Part shown: piece after piece, positions 47,536-56,377 of the stretch
Layout of the letters: each line of letters starts with the position of its first letter
Numbering within the stretch: position 1 is the stretch's first letter
Source: Paracidovorax oryzae ATCC 19882
Lineage (GTDB): Bacteria; Pseudomonadota; Gammaproteobacteria; Burkholderiales; Burkholderiaceae_C
Direction of reading: 5' to 3'
Length of the DNA: 64,000 bases
NCBI RefSeq assembly: GCF_000687165.1
Contig: NZ_JMKU01000009.1
Location: forward strand, 1 to 64,000
The notes under the pieces: generated by a model
Database searches by the model: none
Told to the model about the DNA's origin: nothing
What the model saw: the letters and a program-made list of their open reading frames with translations, nothing else
Translations under genes and position numbers: made by a program

Positions 47536-47738
47536 GGCGCGCGGCGCACGGGCAGTGAGAGGGGCGCGAAGGCGCAGTGCATTCCAAGGTGACGATCCAG
47601 CGCGCCGCTTGTTCATCCGCCATCGGTGCAGCAGCGTTGGGCACCCCTCGCGCATGAACATCCCCGCGCCCGCAGCGTCTTTGGAGCAGGCGTCCCGCCT
47701 TGCAACCAGCCCTCGACGGGCGGAAAGAGATCTTGCGC

Positions 47739-49433
47739 ATGACTGCAGCCCCCGCTCCGCGTGCCCCGGCTTCCGAGGTGGCGCGGCTCCTCCGGCCCTT
47801 CCTTCCGTGGATCGCAATGTCCACGGTATGCGGCCTCGCCGCCGGCATCGCCACCGTGCTGCTGCTGCGCACGGTCAACGACGTGCTGCACAGCGAAGGC
47901 GGCATGTCCGGCGGCATGCTGTGGACCTTCGTGGCCCTGTGCGCCGCCGCGCTCTTCGGGCGCCTGGTGGCCGACGTGTCCACCAACTACGTCGGCCAGA
48001 AACTGGTGGCGCAGGTGCGCGTCGGCCTGGCCCGGAAAATCCTCTCGGCCCCCATCGACGCGCTGGAGCGCTACCGCACCCACCGCCTGATGCCCGTGCT
48101 GTCGCAGGACGTGGACATGATCAGCGACGCGGCCTTCGTGCTGTCGTCCGCGCTCATCGCCTCGGCCGTGATGCTGGGCTGCCTCGTGTACATGGCCTGG
48201 TTGTCCCTGCCGCTCTTCGGGCTGGTGGTGCTGGCGCTGGCCATCGGCGCCAGCCTGCAGGTGGTGGCCCAGACGCGGGCCGAGAAAGGCTTCTGGAAGG
48301 CCCGCGAGCACGAAGACAGCCTCCACAAGGCCTACCGCGCCATCAGCGAAGGCGCCAAGGAACTGCGCATGCACCGCGAGCGCCGCGCCCGCATGCTGGA
48401 TGGGCAGGTCGAGCGCATCGTGGCCCGGATCCGCGAGGTCAACGGCCGCGCCATCAACACCTACGTCACCGCCACCGCCTTCGGCTCCGCGCTGTTCTTC
48501 CTGCTCATCGCCATGATCCTCGGCTGGGCCGCCTTCCAGCCCACCGAACCGGCGGTGCTCAGCGGCTTCGCGCTGGTGCTGCTCTTCCTCAAGGGCCCCA
48601 TCGACCAGATCGCCGCCACGCTGCCCCACATGGGCCGCGCCAAGGTGGCCTTCCTGCGCATCGCCGACCTGTCGGCGCGCTTCGCCACGCCGGAGCCCCA
48701 CCTGCACCAGGACCGCCCCGCGCCCGCCCCCGTGCTGCACGAAGGCATCTCGCTGCAGGGCGTGCGCTACGCCTTCGAGCCGCCCGCCGACGGCGGCGAG
48801 CCGTTCGCGCTCGGCCCCGTGGACCTGGAGCTGCGCCGCGGCGAAATGGTCTTCATCGTGGGCGACAACGGCTCGGGCAAGACCACCCTCATCAAGCTGC
48901 TGCTGGGCCTGTATGCCCCGCAGGACGGCGAGGTGCTGATCGACGGCGTGGCCGTCACCGCCGAGTCGCGCGACGACTACCGCCAGCTCTTCACCACCGT
49001 GCTCTCGGACTTCTACCTCTTCGAGGACCTGGCCGGCGCAGGCGAGGGCGGCGCGGGCATGGCGGCCCTGCCCGAGGCCGCGCGCCCCTACCTGGAGCGC
49101 CTGGAAATCGCCCACAAGGTGAGCATCCGGGACGGCGCCTTCAGCACCGTGGACCTCTCCACCGGCCAGCGCAAGCGCCTCGCGCTGGTGCATGCCTACC
49201 TCGAAGGCCGCCCGGTCATGGTGTTCGACGAGTGGGCCGCGGACCAGGACCCGGCCTTCCGCCACCTCTTCTACACCGAGCTGCTGCCCGAGTTGCGCGC
49301 CAAGGGGCACCTGCTGGTCGTGATCTCCCACGACGACCGCTACTTCCACCTGGCCGACCGCGTCGTCCACATGAGCGCGGGCCGCATCGCCGACAACCGC
49401 GTGCGCGCCGGCCGCGAAACCCTGGCCGCCTGA
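47739..49433 (+). CDS. PvdE/SyrD-like cyclic-peptide/siderophore ABC exporter
   Basis: A 564-residue half-transporter fusing membrane and ATPase domains. The N-terminal six-helix region includes WIAMSTVCGLAAGIATVLLL and ALIASAVMLGCLVYMAWLSL. The ATPase has Walker A GDNGSGKTT (~380), signature DLSTGQRKRLAL and Walker B VMVFDEWAADQDP, the EWAADQDP variant being typical of the PvdE/SyrD group. Those proteins export siderophore precursors to the periplasm. Start ATG at 47739; the frame is open thirteen codons further. It begins the plus-strand group with the monooxygenase and PPTase. Confidence 0.92.
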   Translation: MTAAPAPRAPASEVARLLRPFLPWIAMSTVCGLAAGIATVLLLRTVNDVLHSEGGMSGGMLWTFVALCAAALFGRLVADVSTNYVGQKLVAQVRVGLARKILSAPIDALERYRTHRLMPVLSQDVDMISDAAFVLSSALIASAVMLGCLVYMAWLSLPLFGLVVLALAIGASLQVVAQTRAEKGFWKAREHEDSLHKAYRAISEGAKELRMHRERRARMLDGQVERIVARIREVNGRAINTYVTATAFGSALFFLLIAMILGWAAFQPTEPAVLSGFALVLLFLKGPIDQIAATLPHMGRAKVAFLRIADLSARFATPEPHLHQDRPAPAPVLHEGISLQGVRYAFEPPADGGEPFALGPVDLELRRGEMVFIVGDNGSGKTTLIKLLLGLYAPQDGEVLIDGVAVTAESRDDYRQLFTTVLSDFYLFEDLAGAGEGGAGMAALPEAARPYLERLEIAHKVSIRDGAFSTVDLSTGQRKRLALVHAYLEGRPVMVFDEWAADQDPAFRHLFYTELLPELRAKGHLLVVISHDDRYFHLADRVVHMSAGRIADNRVRAGRETLAA

Positions 49434-49499
49434 CCGTCCGAATCCCGGTGCGGCCGCGAGCCGGCCGGCCCGTCCCTTTTTCAAAGGAGTTGTCATCCC

Positions 49500-50858
49500 A
49501 TGCAGCACATCCATGACCTGATCGGTATCGGCTTCGGCCCCTCCAACGTGGGGCTGGCCATCGCGCTCGAAGAGCACCGCGGCACCCACGGCCGCGCGCC
49601 CCAGGCCTTCTTCATCGAGCGCCAGCCGGCCTTCGCGTGGCATCCGCACATGCTGCTGGACCACGCGCACATGCAGATTTCCTTCCTCAAGGACCTCGCC
49701 ACGCTGCGCAATCCGCAAAGCCGCTTCACCTTCCTCAACTACCTGCACGAGCAGGGCCGGCTGCAGGACTTCATCAACCTCAAGAGCTTCTACCCCAGCC
49801 GCCACGAGTTCAACGACTACCTGGGCTGGGCCGCGCGCCAGTTCGAGGGCCAGTGCGCCTACGGCGAAGAGGTGTTCGAGGTCCTGCCGGAGCCCGGCCC
49901 GGACGGCACCGTCGAACAACTGCGCGTGCGCTCGCGCAACGCGGCCGGCCGCGTGCAGGAGCGCCTGGCACGCAACCTCATCGTCGGCGTGGGCGGCACC
50001 GCGCGCATTCCGGAAGTGTTCCGGGGTCTGCAGGGCGACCCGCGCGTCTTCCACTCGAGCACCTACCTGCGCGACATCGCCCGCCAGGGTGCGGCGCGCA
50101 GCATCGCCCTGATCGGGGCCGGCCAGAGCGCCGCGGAAATCTTCATGGACCTGCAGGGCCGCGCCCATGCGCCCGAGGTGGACTGGGCGATGCGCGCCCG
50201 CGCCATCCGCCCCTCCGACGACAGCCCCTTCGTCAACGAAATCTTCAACGCCGACTTCACCGACTACATGTTCGGCCGCTCTGGCCCGGAGCGCGAATCG
50301 CTGCTGCGCGAATACGCCCACACCAACTACGCCGTGGCCGACCTGGAGCTGATCCAGCAGGTCTTCAAGACCTTCTACGAGCAGCGCGTGACCGGCGGCC
50401 GGCGCCTGCGCATGCTGCGCCAGCACGAAGTGCGCGCCGCCCGTGCCGATGCCTCCGGCGTCTATTTCACCTTCCACGACCGCGAATCGGGCGAGGACAG
50501 CACCGTGCGCTACGACGCCGCCGTGCTGGCCACCGGCTACGAACGCGCCGCCCACCGCGACGTGCTCGCGCCGCTGGCCCCCTACCTGGGCGACTTCACT
50601 GTCGATCGTCACTACCGCGTGCAGGCGGCCCCGGGCTTCCGGCCCGCGATCTTCCTGCAGGGCGCCTGCGAATCCAGCCACGGCCTGAGCGACACGCTGC
50701 TGTCCGTCACCGCCGTGCGCACCGGAGAAATCGGCCAGGTCCTCGCCGCCGCGCTGCCCCCGGCCCGGGAACCGCTGCGCACGCGCGGCCCGGACGCCCC
50801 GGCACGCGGCAGCGCAGGGGACGCCGAGCGGGAGACGCAGCACCTGCACGTGGCCTGA
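49500..50858 (+). CDS. L-ornithine N5-monooxygenase
   Basis: A 452-residue FAD/NADPH N-hydroxylase of the PvdA/SidA/IucD class. The FAD site is IGIGFGPSNVGLAIAL at the N-terminus, the NADPH site is ALIGAGQSAAEIFMD, and the FATGY-like C-terminal motif is AVLATGYERAAH. DDSPFVNEIFNADFTDYMFG is typical of ornithine enzymes. It provides N5-hydroxyornithine for formylation and loading on NRPS 3. An AAAGGAG sequence lies 11 bases before the ATG. The same-strand neighbours are the exporter and PPTase. Confidence 0.93.
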   Translation: MQHIHDLIGIGFGPSNVGLAIALEEHRGTHGRAPQAFFIERQPAFAWHPHMLLDHAHMQISFLKDLATLRNPQSRFTFLNYLHEQGRLQDFINLKSFYPSRHEFNDYLGWAARQFEGQCAYGEEVFEVLPEPGPDGTVEQLRVRSRNAAGRVQERLARNLIVGVGGTARIPEVFRGLQGDPRVFHSSTYLRDIARQGAARSIALIGAGQSAAEIFMDLQGRAHAPEVDWAMRARAIRPSDDSPFVNEIFNADFTDYMFGRSGPERESLLREYAHTNYAVADLELIQQVFKTFYEQRVTGGRRLRMLRQHEVRAARADASGVYFTFHDRESGEDSTVRYDAAVLATGYERAAHRDVLAPLAPYLGDFTVDRHYRVQAAPGFRPAIFLQGACESSHGLSDTLLSVTAVRTGEIGQVLAAALPPAREPLRTRGPDAPARGSAGDAERETQHLHVA

Positions 50859-50930
50859 GGGCGCCGGGGCCATGCCCGCAGCGGCCATGCCCGGCACCGG
50901 CAGGGCAGGGCCGCGGCGCCTGCCCCCGCC

Positions 50931-51710
50931 ATGCGGACAATCCGGGCCATGCCGCCATCGCCCATGACCCTGCCCGTCCCGTGGCCCCTGCCGCCGGAGG
51001 TGCCGCCCGCCCTCCGCGCCTGGCGTGTCCCGCTCCACCTGGAGGCCCCCATCCCCGCGGACGACTGGGCCATGCTTTCTCCCGCCGAGGCCGACCGCGC
51101 TGCGCGCCTGCGCCAGCCCGCCGACCGCGTGCGCTCCGCCTGCACCCGGGCCGCGCTGCGCCGCCTGCTGGGCGAGCGCATCGGCCTGCCCCCGCAGGAC
51201 GTGCCCCTGGCGGCCGGCGCCCATGGCCGGCCGGCGCTGGCGGGGCCTTTGGGGCGGGATGGGCGGGATGGGCGGGAGAGGCTGGATTTCAACGTCTCCC
51301 ACTCCGGCGCATACGCGCTCATCGCCCTGGCCGAAGGCCCCTGGTCCGTGGGCGTGGACGTGGAGCGCTGCGATGCCTTCGGCGCGCAAGGCCTCGCGGA
51401 CCCGGCCGCGCTCGAATCCCTGGTGCTGTCCCCCCGCGAGCGGGCCGCGCCGCCCGCCGCACGGCCGGATTTCCCTACGCTCTGGACCGTGAAGGAAGCA
51501 GTCCTCAAATGCCTGGGCCTCGGCGTGGCCGAGCACCTGCCGCACGTCTGCGTGGAGCGGCGGGAGGCCGCTGGGGGCAAGGGTGAGGTGGGCGTGGTAC
51601 TGGAGGGCCCTCTGCAGGATTCGGCCGTACAGGCCTGCGTGCTCGCCGCGCCACCCGGCTACGCCGCCGCCCTGGCCTGGGCCGAGGCGGGGATAGGCAC
51701 GCCCCGCTGA
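50931..51710 (+). CDS. Sfp-type 4'-phosphopantetheinyl transferase
   Basis: A protein of up to 259 residues that converts apo carrier domains to holo form using CoA. The three signatures are in order: NVSHSG, GVDVER (Mg ligands) and WTVKEAVLKCLG. A Gly/Arg-rich insertion (GRDGRDGRERL) precedes the first motif and is encoded by a short GGGATGGGC repeat near 51253-51275. The start is uncertain: ATGs at 50931, 50949 and 50964 are all in frame without a clear ribosome site. It serves the seven carrier domains of the locus. Confidence 0.9.
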   Translation: MRTIRAMPPSPMTLPVPWPLPPEVPPALRAWRVPLHLEAPIPADDWAMLSPAEADRAARLRQPADRVRSACTRAALRRLLGERIGLPPQDVPLAAGAHGRPALAGPLGRDGRDGRERLDFNVSHSGAYALIALAEGPWSVGVDVERCDAFGAQGLADPAALESLVLSPRERAAPPAARPDFPTLWTVKEAVLKCLGLGVAEHLPHVCVERREAAGGKGEVGVVLEGPLQDSAVQACVLAAPPGYAAALAWAEAGIGTPR

Positions 51711-51823
51711 CCGGGCACGCCGTTTGCCGCATGCCGGGCAGGAGCCTTCTCCTCCGGGCCCGGCCCTGCCCGCCATGCCGGGGGAGGGGAGGCGCATCGG
51801 CAAATTTGCAGCAAGGAGCGACC

Positions 51824-52066
51824 ATGCCCGCCACGAATTCCCGCACCCCCTGGCCCTTCCCGACGGCCGACGCCCATCCCTCTCCCGCGCCTGGCACCAG
51901 CACCGACAGCGCAGCCGGCGGACTGCAGGTGCAGGCCGTCGAGGAAGACACGCTCGACAGCGCCGTGGAAGAGACCTTTCCCGCGAGCGATCCCGTGTCC
52001 GTCGTCAGCACCAAGTCCGTCTCCGCCGACGAGGGGGCGGCGGACTACCCGAAGGCCAAGCGTTGA
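51824..52066 (+). CDS. small hypothetical acidic protein
   Basis: An 80-residue hydrophilic protein from the ATG at 51824, preceded by AAGGAG. The recognisable part is VEEDTLDSAVEETFPASDPV, a short motif common in small proteins of Burkholderiales whose function I do not know. There is no signal peptide or membrane segment. Pro/Ser-rich at the start, Lys at the end. It lies between the siderophore PPTase and the broken membrane-protein gene. Confidence 0.65.
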   Translation: MPATNSRTPWPFPTADAHPSPAPGTSTDSAAGGLQVQAVEEDTLDSAVEETFPASDPVSVVSTKSVSADEGAADYPKAKR

Positions 52067-52148
52067 CGCCAACGAAAGCGCCGATGCCTACGCCGACGCC
52101 AGCCCCGGCAGTAGTCACCGGACCGCCCGGCCCGGCTGCACGGATCCA

Positions 52149-52291
52149 ATGAACCCGCAGCAACCCGCGGCCCTGCTGCCCTTCGGCATCCTGATGGCCC
52201 TGTGGATCGCCGCGGGCGCGGCGGACTGGTGGTGCCACCGGCGCACCCGCATCGAAGCGACCACCACGGGCCTCGCGGAATCGGCCTTCCG
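52149..52291 (+). pseudogene. 5' half of a split conserved membrane protein gene
   Basis: MNPQQPAALLPFGILMALWI, then AAGADWWCHRRTRIEATTTG, then LAESAF: the start of a conserved integral membrane protein with a first helix and a WCHRRTRIE loop. The reading breaks exactly where the 42-base repeat begins, after which it runs into unrelated residues and a stop at 52331. Sequence that looks like the rest of the same protein reappears about 4.8 kb downstream. The assignment of the two halves to one gene is from recall of the family's layout, not from an alignment. Confidence 0.65.
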
Positions 52292-52333
52292 TGGTGAATT
52301 TTGCAGCGGCGACTGCGTACGGGGGCGTTAACC
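52292..52333. repeat. 42-bp direct repeat, left copy
   Basis: It begins TGGTGAATTTTGCAGCGGCG and ends GGGGGCGTTAACC. It is identical at 39 of 42 positions to 57482-57523 in the same orientation, with an offset of exactly 5190 bases. The differing positions are 52305, 52319 and 52321. It lies at the breakpoint of the membrane-protein gene. It could be an element end, a duplicated target or a recombination site. Confidence 0.85.
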
Positions 52334-52546
52334 TATATCCAAATGTTTTACAGCGACAAAGCCGATTTAATTCAAACACCCACCTGCGACCTGTAGAGTG
52401 CGGGCTGCGCTGCGCTCGACAAGACCCTGCGCGAATTTCCCGAATCCAGAATGCGGCAGACGACCGGCTTGATTATCAAGCCTGTCGTGCGCGGTGCTTT
52501 TCGGGAGTTTTTTGACATTCAATCCGTACTTCACCAGAGGCAGGGT

Positions 52547-53416
52547 ATGCAAAGCCGTTTCATCGGTTGGTCGGAACAAGTGCTCGATGTGAACGATATA
52601 CAGGCAGTCTTGAGGGATATTGGCCGATACGGTTTTGCCATCGTTCATGGCGAATGGCGGTTCGATGCTTCAGACTTCGAGCGCATGGCCGAACTCTATG
52701 GCCTCGGCCCCATGTACCAGTCCGAATTCAACCGCCGCATGCATGCGGAAGGCATGTCCATGCATGGCGTGAACCAGGTCGGCGGCCTGGCGAGCGGGCA
52801 GCACGATGTGTTCAATGGAACGGCAGGCGCGGCCTTGCACACCGATGGCTCCTACCTGCCGATCGGCACGATCAAGACGTCGATCCTGCTGTGCAGGCAG
52901 CATGCGGCTTCCGGCGGCGAATCGATACTGTTCGACAGCCTGTCGGCATTCCGGGCCCTGTCCCGCCATGACCCGGTGCTTGCCCGAAGCCTGCTGGCCC
53001 CGAAGGTGTTCCGCCGCAGATCGACCGATCCACGCCTGGACCAACAGTACGAGCACATCGGCCCGGTGTTTCACACCGGAGAAAACGGTGAAATGGCGGG
53101 CGGCTTCACCCTCGACGTGACCGCGGACTGGGACTATTCCCGCCGCGCCGACCCCCGGGTGATCGACGCCGTGGCTTACCTGAAACATCTTGCCGAGCCA
53201 GGCAGTGCATACACGCTGAGCTTCACGCTGCAAAGAGGGCAGGCATTGGTCATGCGCAACGACCAGCTTTCACATGGGCGAAACGCCTATATCGATGATC
53301 CGGCCCACCCCCGCGTCCTGCTGCGAGGCCTGTTCCTCTCCGCTCCACGCGCAATGCAGGAAGCGCTCCCGGCCGCTCCCGTTCACCAGTCCGCGCATCC
53401 GGCACAGTGCAGATGA
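52547..53416 (+). CDS. TauD-like 2OG-Fe(II) dioxygenase, first gene of the inserted operon
   Basis: 289 residues from the ATG at 52547, which follows AGAGG with good spacing; the frame is open to 52451. Iron ligands are His98-x-Asp100 in AALHTDGSYLPIG and a distal His in NDQLSHGRNAY, with an Arg in HPRVLLRGLF as the likely 2OG ligand. It resembles the clavaminate-synthase/TauD group, but the substrate is unknown. It is not a copy of the siderophore hydroxylase: HxD instead of HxE, different length and flanks. The stop overlaps the next gene by four bases. Base composition is visibly less G+C-rich than the NRPS genes. Confidence 0.85.
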   Translation: MQSRFIGWSEQVLDVNDIQAVLRDIGRYGFAIVHGEWRFDASDFERMAELYGLGPMYQSEFNRRMHAEGMSMHGVNQVGGLASGQHDVFNGTAGAALHTDGSYLPIGTIKTSILLCRQHAASGGESILFDSLSAFRALSRHDPVLARSLLAPKVFRRRSTDPRLDQQYEHIGPVFHTGENGEMAGGFTLDVTADWDYSRRADPRVIDAVAYLKHLAEPGSAYTLSFTLQRGQALVMRNDQLSHGRNAYIDDPAHPRVLLRGLFLSAPRAMQEALPAAPVHQSAHPAQCR

Positions 53417-54453
53417 CGGATACGACAGGACACATGCCGGCGTCCTGGTGGTCTTCATGGATGTCCTGTGGCGAGAGTGAGCTCGCCACGCGCATCCGGA
53501 GTGATATCGAGGAATACGCGGTCGGCCATGACATGGCATCGGCCATCGTCGCATTCGTGCACGAATACCGCGCCGGCGGAAAGAACTGGAGCCGCACAGG
53601 GCTGCGCGGAGACGAGGCGCTGGCGCCCATGCGGGCCCTCGCGGAGCGCTCGCCCGAGGTATTCGAACTCATGCGCGCCCAGGTCGCACAGGCCGAGCAC
53701 AACAAATGGCTGGGCGGCAGCCTGCCCGAAAGCGTCGCGTTCGCGCAGAAGCAATATACGAAATTCGCCATTGTTTCGACCCCGCGCTCCGGCACGCACC
53801 TCCTGCGGACGCTGCTCGGCTCACATCCGTGCATCGAGATGCACGGCGAGGCATTCAACCGGTTCGGCCAGCACCTGCTTCCGTATGCACAGGACACCAC
53901 CGTGCAGAACATCCTCGACCGGCATCTGTTCCGGCCGTACTTCGAATACGTGGAAGCCGTGGGTTTCGTGCTTTTCCGGGATCTCGACACCGAATGGGCG
54001 GGTGCAAACATATGGGAGTCCCTGGTTGGCCTGCAGGACCTGAAGATCATCCTGCTGGATCGACGCAACCGGCTCGAGCGCCTGGTGTCGCTGAAGAAAA
54101 GCCTGCGGGACCAGATCTGGTATGTCGGTCGCGACGACAAGAGGCACAGGCAGGAAATCAGGCTGACCATTCCACCGGCGGAACTCATCGAATTCATCGA
54201 CCAGGATCTTGCCAATCGGGCCGAATTCCTCGACTGCTTCAGCCGCCACGCCATCCTCACCGTCGAATACGAGGACCTGCTCGAAAATCCCGGGCCCGTG
54301 CATGCGCAATTGCTCGATTTTCTCGGAGTGTCGGCCGCGAGGCTCGTCCCCGGAACCGGAAAAAAAGAAATATCGTCGATGGCATCGGCGATCGAGAACA
54401 TTCATCAATTGAAATCCGAACTTCAGGGGACGCCGTATGCACGCCATGTCTAG
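53413..54453 (+). CDS. PAPS-dependent sulfotransferase (Stf0-like)
   Basis: 346 residues from the ATG at 53413 (ATGA overlap with the oxygenase stop). The 5'-phosphosulfate-binding loop is FAIVSTPRSGTHLLRTLLGS, and the 3'-phosphate motif is ILLDRRNRLERLVSLKKS. Both are hallmarks of PAPS sulfotransferases of the Stf0/trehalose-sulfotransferase kind. An extra ~110-residue N-terminal helical region precedes them. It should transfer sulfate to a hydroxyl of a small molecule, perhaps one installed by a neighbouring oxygenase; that link is inference. It overlaps the aminotransferase start. Confidence 0.88.
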   Translation: MTDTTGHMPASWWSSWMSCGESELATRIRSDIEEYAVGHDMASAIVAFVHEYRAGGKNWSRTGLRGDEALAPMRALAERSPEVFELMRAQVAQAEHNKWLGGSLPESVAFAQKQYTKFAIVSTPRSGTHLLRTLLGSHPCIEMHGEAFNRFGQHLLPYAQDTTVQNILDRHLFRPYFEYVEAVGFVLFRDLDTEWAGANIWESLVGLQDLKIILLDRRNRLERLVSLKKSLRDQIWYVGRDDKRHRQEIRLTIPPAELIEFIDQDLANRAEFLDCFSRHAILTVEYEDLLENPGPVHAQLLDFLGVSAARLVPGTGKKEISSMASAIENIHQLKSELQGTPYARHV

Positions 54454-55693
54454 ATCCCGCGGTTATTGGCCGCCTTATACCCCCATGGGCTTCGATGATG
54501 AGCGGCCGAGAATCGTGCGGGGCGAAGGAGCCTGTCTCTACGACGATGCAGGGCGGCGTTACCTGGATGGCATATCGGGCAGCTACAACCATTGCCTGGG
54601 CCATTCCCACCCGGCCCTGATCGATGCGGTCAAGCAGCAGATGGACACGCTGGTCCACGCGTGCAATATCGGTTCGAGCACGGTACTGCCGGAGGCCCTC
54701 GCGGAACGGCTCATCGATGCGTCCGCACCCATGGGGCTCGCGCACATGTTCCTCGTGGGAAGCGGCAGCGAGGGGGTCGAAGCCGCACTGAAGATGGCGT
54801 GGCAATACCAGGTCAACCGTGGGCGCCCACGGCGCACGCATGTGGTGGCCATCGATGGCGCCTATCACGGCTGCACGCTGGGCGCGATGATCGCGACGCG
54901 GCGTGCCTTCATCAACGAAGGAGCATTGCCACTGGTCGCGGCTTGCTCGCTAACGATGCCCCCGCCGCTCAGCAACGACGACTTGCCGGCATGGGAAGCA
55001 CTTCTGGCCGAACATGGCTCGACCGTGGCAGCGATCATCATCGAGCCGGTGATGGCGATGGCAGGAACACGCCAGTTCCCGGAGGGCTTCCTGCGATCGC
55101 TATCGTCGCTCGCCAAGGCCCACGATATTCCCCTGATTTGCGACGAAGTCTATTGCGGGATCGGCCGAACCGGCGTCTTGTGCGAATCGTTCTCCCAGGG
55201 CGCCAGCCCTGACATCGTCATTTTCAGCAAGAACCTCGGAGGCGGTTTCCCCATCACCGCCGTGATGGCCACGGCCCACATCGCCGAGAGCTTCTCATCA
55301 CAGCCCGTCCCGCTTCTCCGGCATGGGCACACGCAGTCCGGCAATCTTCTGGGCTGTCGCGCTGCCCTGTTCATTCTGGATTACCTGCACGCACATGGCT
55401 GCTTTGAACATGTTCGAACGAACGGCACACGGCTGCTGCAGTGGATTCGCGAGAAGTTGCCGACAGTCGATGATGCCGTGACCGTGCAAGGAAAAGGGCT
55501 GATGCTGTCGATCACTTTCGATTCAGCCGATACCTGCAGGCGTGTGCAAAACGACGCGCGCCGGCAGGGTTTGATCGTCGGGGCTGCAGATCGGCACCTG
55601 AAGCTCGCACCCCCTTTCACCATCGATGACTCCGAGATGGAAGAGCTGGTCCACCATCTGATCCGGGCCATAGGCAACGCGCCGCGCCATTGA
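54437..55693 (+). CDS. class III PLP-dependent aminotransferase
   Basis: 418 residues (a start at 54446, MSRSRG, is also possible). Fold-type I, class III marks: FLVGSGSEGVEAALKMAW, AYHGCTLGAM, IIEPVMAMAG, Asp236 in CDEVYCGIGRTG, and Schiff-base Lys265 in VIFSKNLGGGFPI. Class III enzymes transaminate omega-amino groups or act as decarboxylases, so the substrate may be a diamino or amino-keto compound. The gene starts inside the sulfotransferase gene and is followed after 24 bases by a second oxygenase, so it is part of one transcript. Confidence 0.9.
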   Translation: MHAMSRSRGYWPPYTPMGFDDERPRIVRGEGACLYDDAGRRYLDGISGSYNHCLGHSHPALIDAVKQQMDTLVHACNIGSSTVLPEALAERLIDASAPMGLAHMFLVGSGSEGVEAALKMAWQYQVNRGRPRRTHVVAIDGAYHGCTLGAMIATRRAFINEGALPLVAACSLTMPPPLSNDDLPAWEALLAEHGSTVAAIIIEPVMAMAGTRQFPEGFLRSLSSLAKAHDIPLICDEVYCGIGRTGVLCESFSQGASPDIVIFSKNLGGGFPITAVMATAHIAESFSSQPVPLLRHGHTQSGNLLGCRAALFILDYLHAHGCFEHVRTNGTRLLQWIREKLPTVDDAVTVQGKGLMLSITFDSADTCRRVQNDARRQGLIVGAADRHLKLAPPFTIDDSEMEELVHHLIRAIGNAPRH

Positions 55694-55717
55694 CTTGATT
55701 GTTGTGCGAAGAAACAT

Positions 55718-56377
55718 ATGACATCGGGATATTTCTCGCTCGGGCAGATCGCCGGGGGCAAGCTGCATCACACACCTTTCAACTGGGGGGAACTGCAGAA
55801 CATATGGAGCAACGACGCGCTGGCCCGGAAGCTGGCCAGCGAGTTCCCGACGGAAGGTTTCAACTTCCGCGAACGCAACGGTGGGTACTTTTACCGGCGC
55901 ACCATCGTCCCCCTGGGCTCTTCCGGTGTGGACGATCCGGCAACCCTGTCCGATGCATGGCAGGCGTTGGGCCAGGAACTGGCATCTGGTGCATTCCGGT
56001 CGGCCATGGCCGCTTTCAGCGGCACGGACCTGGCGGAATTCCCGATGGAGGCCGTGGCATTCCGTGGAGGCCAGAACACGCACTACCTGCCGCATGTCGA
56101 TGCATCGCTGCGCCGGGGCTTTCGCCTGATCATCTACTTCAACGCCCACTGGCAACCAGAGTGGGGCGGGCTGCTTCGCATTCTCGATCCGCGGGATCAC
56201 CACCAGGCCTGCCACACCGTCGTTCCCGTGGTGGGAAATGCCACCGTGATCATTCGCGATGGGCAGTACGAAGATACCTGGCATGAGGTCACGCGACTGT
56301 CTGCAACAGCAGGCCTGACCCGAAACACGCTCAACGTCACGTACTATGAACCAGGGACAACCCACACAGCACAGTAA
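55718..56377 (+). CDS. prolyl-4-hydroxylase-like 2OG-Fe(II) oxygenase
   Basis: 219 residues. The jelly-roll metal site is visible: His126-x-Asp128 in YLPHVDASLRRGF and His189 in DTWHEVTRL, with Arg202 in TRNTLNVTYY positioned for 2-oxoglutarate. YFNAHWQPEWGGLLRI is the typical segment of the P4H-type superfamily. With the TauD-like enzyme it gives this operon two non-homologous 2OG oxygenases. The target could be a free amino acid or a biosynthetic intermediate. The final 32 bases overlap the frame of the kinase gene. Confidence 0.85.
   Translation: MTSGYFSLGQIAGGKLHHTPFNWGELQNIWSNDALARKLASEFPTEGFNFRERNGGYFYRRTIVPLGSSGVDDPATLSDAWQALGQELASGAFRSAMAAFSGTDLAEFPMEAVAFRGGQNTHYLPHVDASLRRGFRLIIYFNAHWQPEWGGLLRILDPRDHHQACHTVVPVVGNATVIIRDGQYEDTWHEVTRLSATAGLTRNTLNVTYYEPGTTHTAQ

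Noticed and set aside
52292-52333. Repeat as an integron attC site because it ends in GGGCGTTAACC
   Set aside because: There is no inverted partner (TAACGCCC-like) within about 150 bases, no imperfect palindrome, and no integrase nearby.
52547-53416. Island TauD protein as a second aspartyl hydroxylase of the siderophore
   Set aside because: It has a different metal motif (HxD) and length, and belongs to a separate operon beyond a gene breakpoint; no evidence links it to the NRPS.
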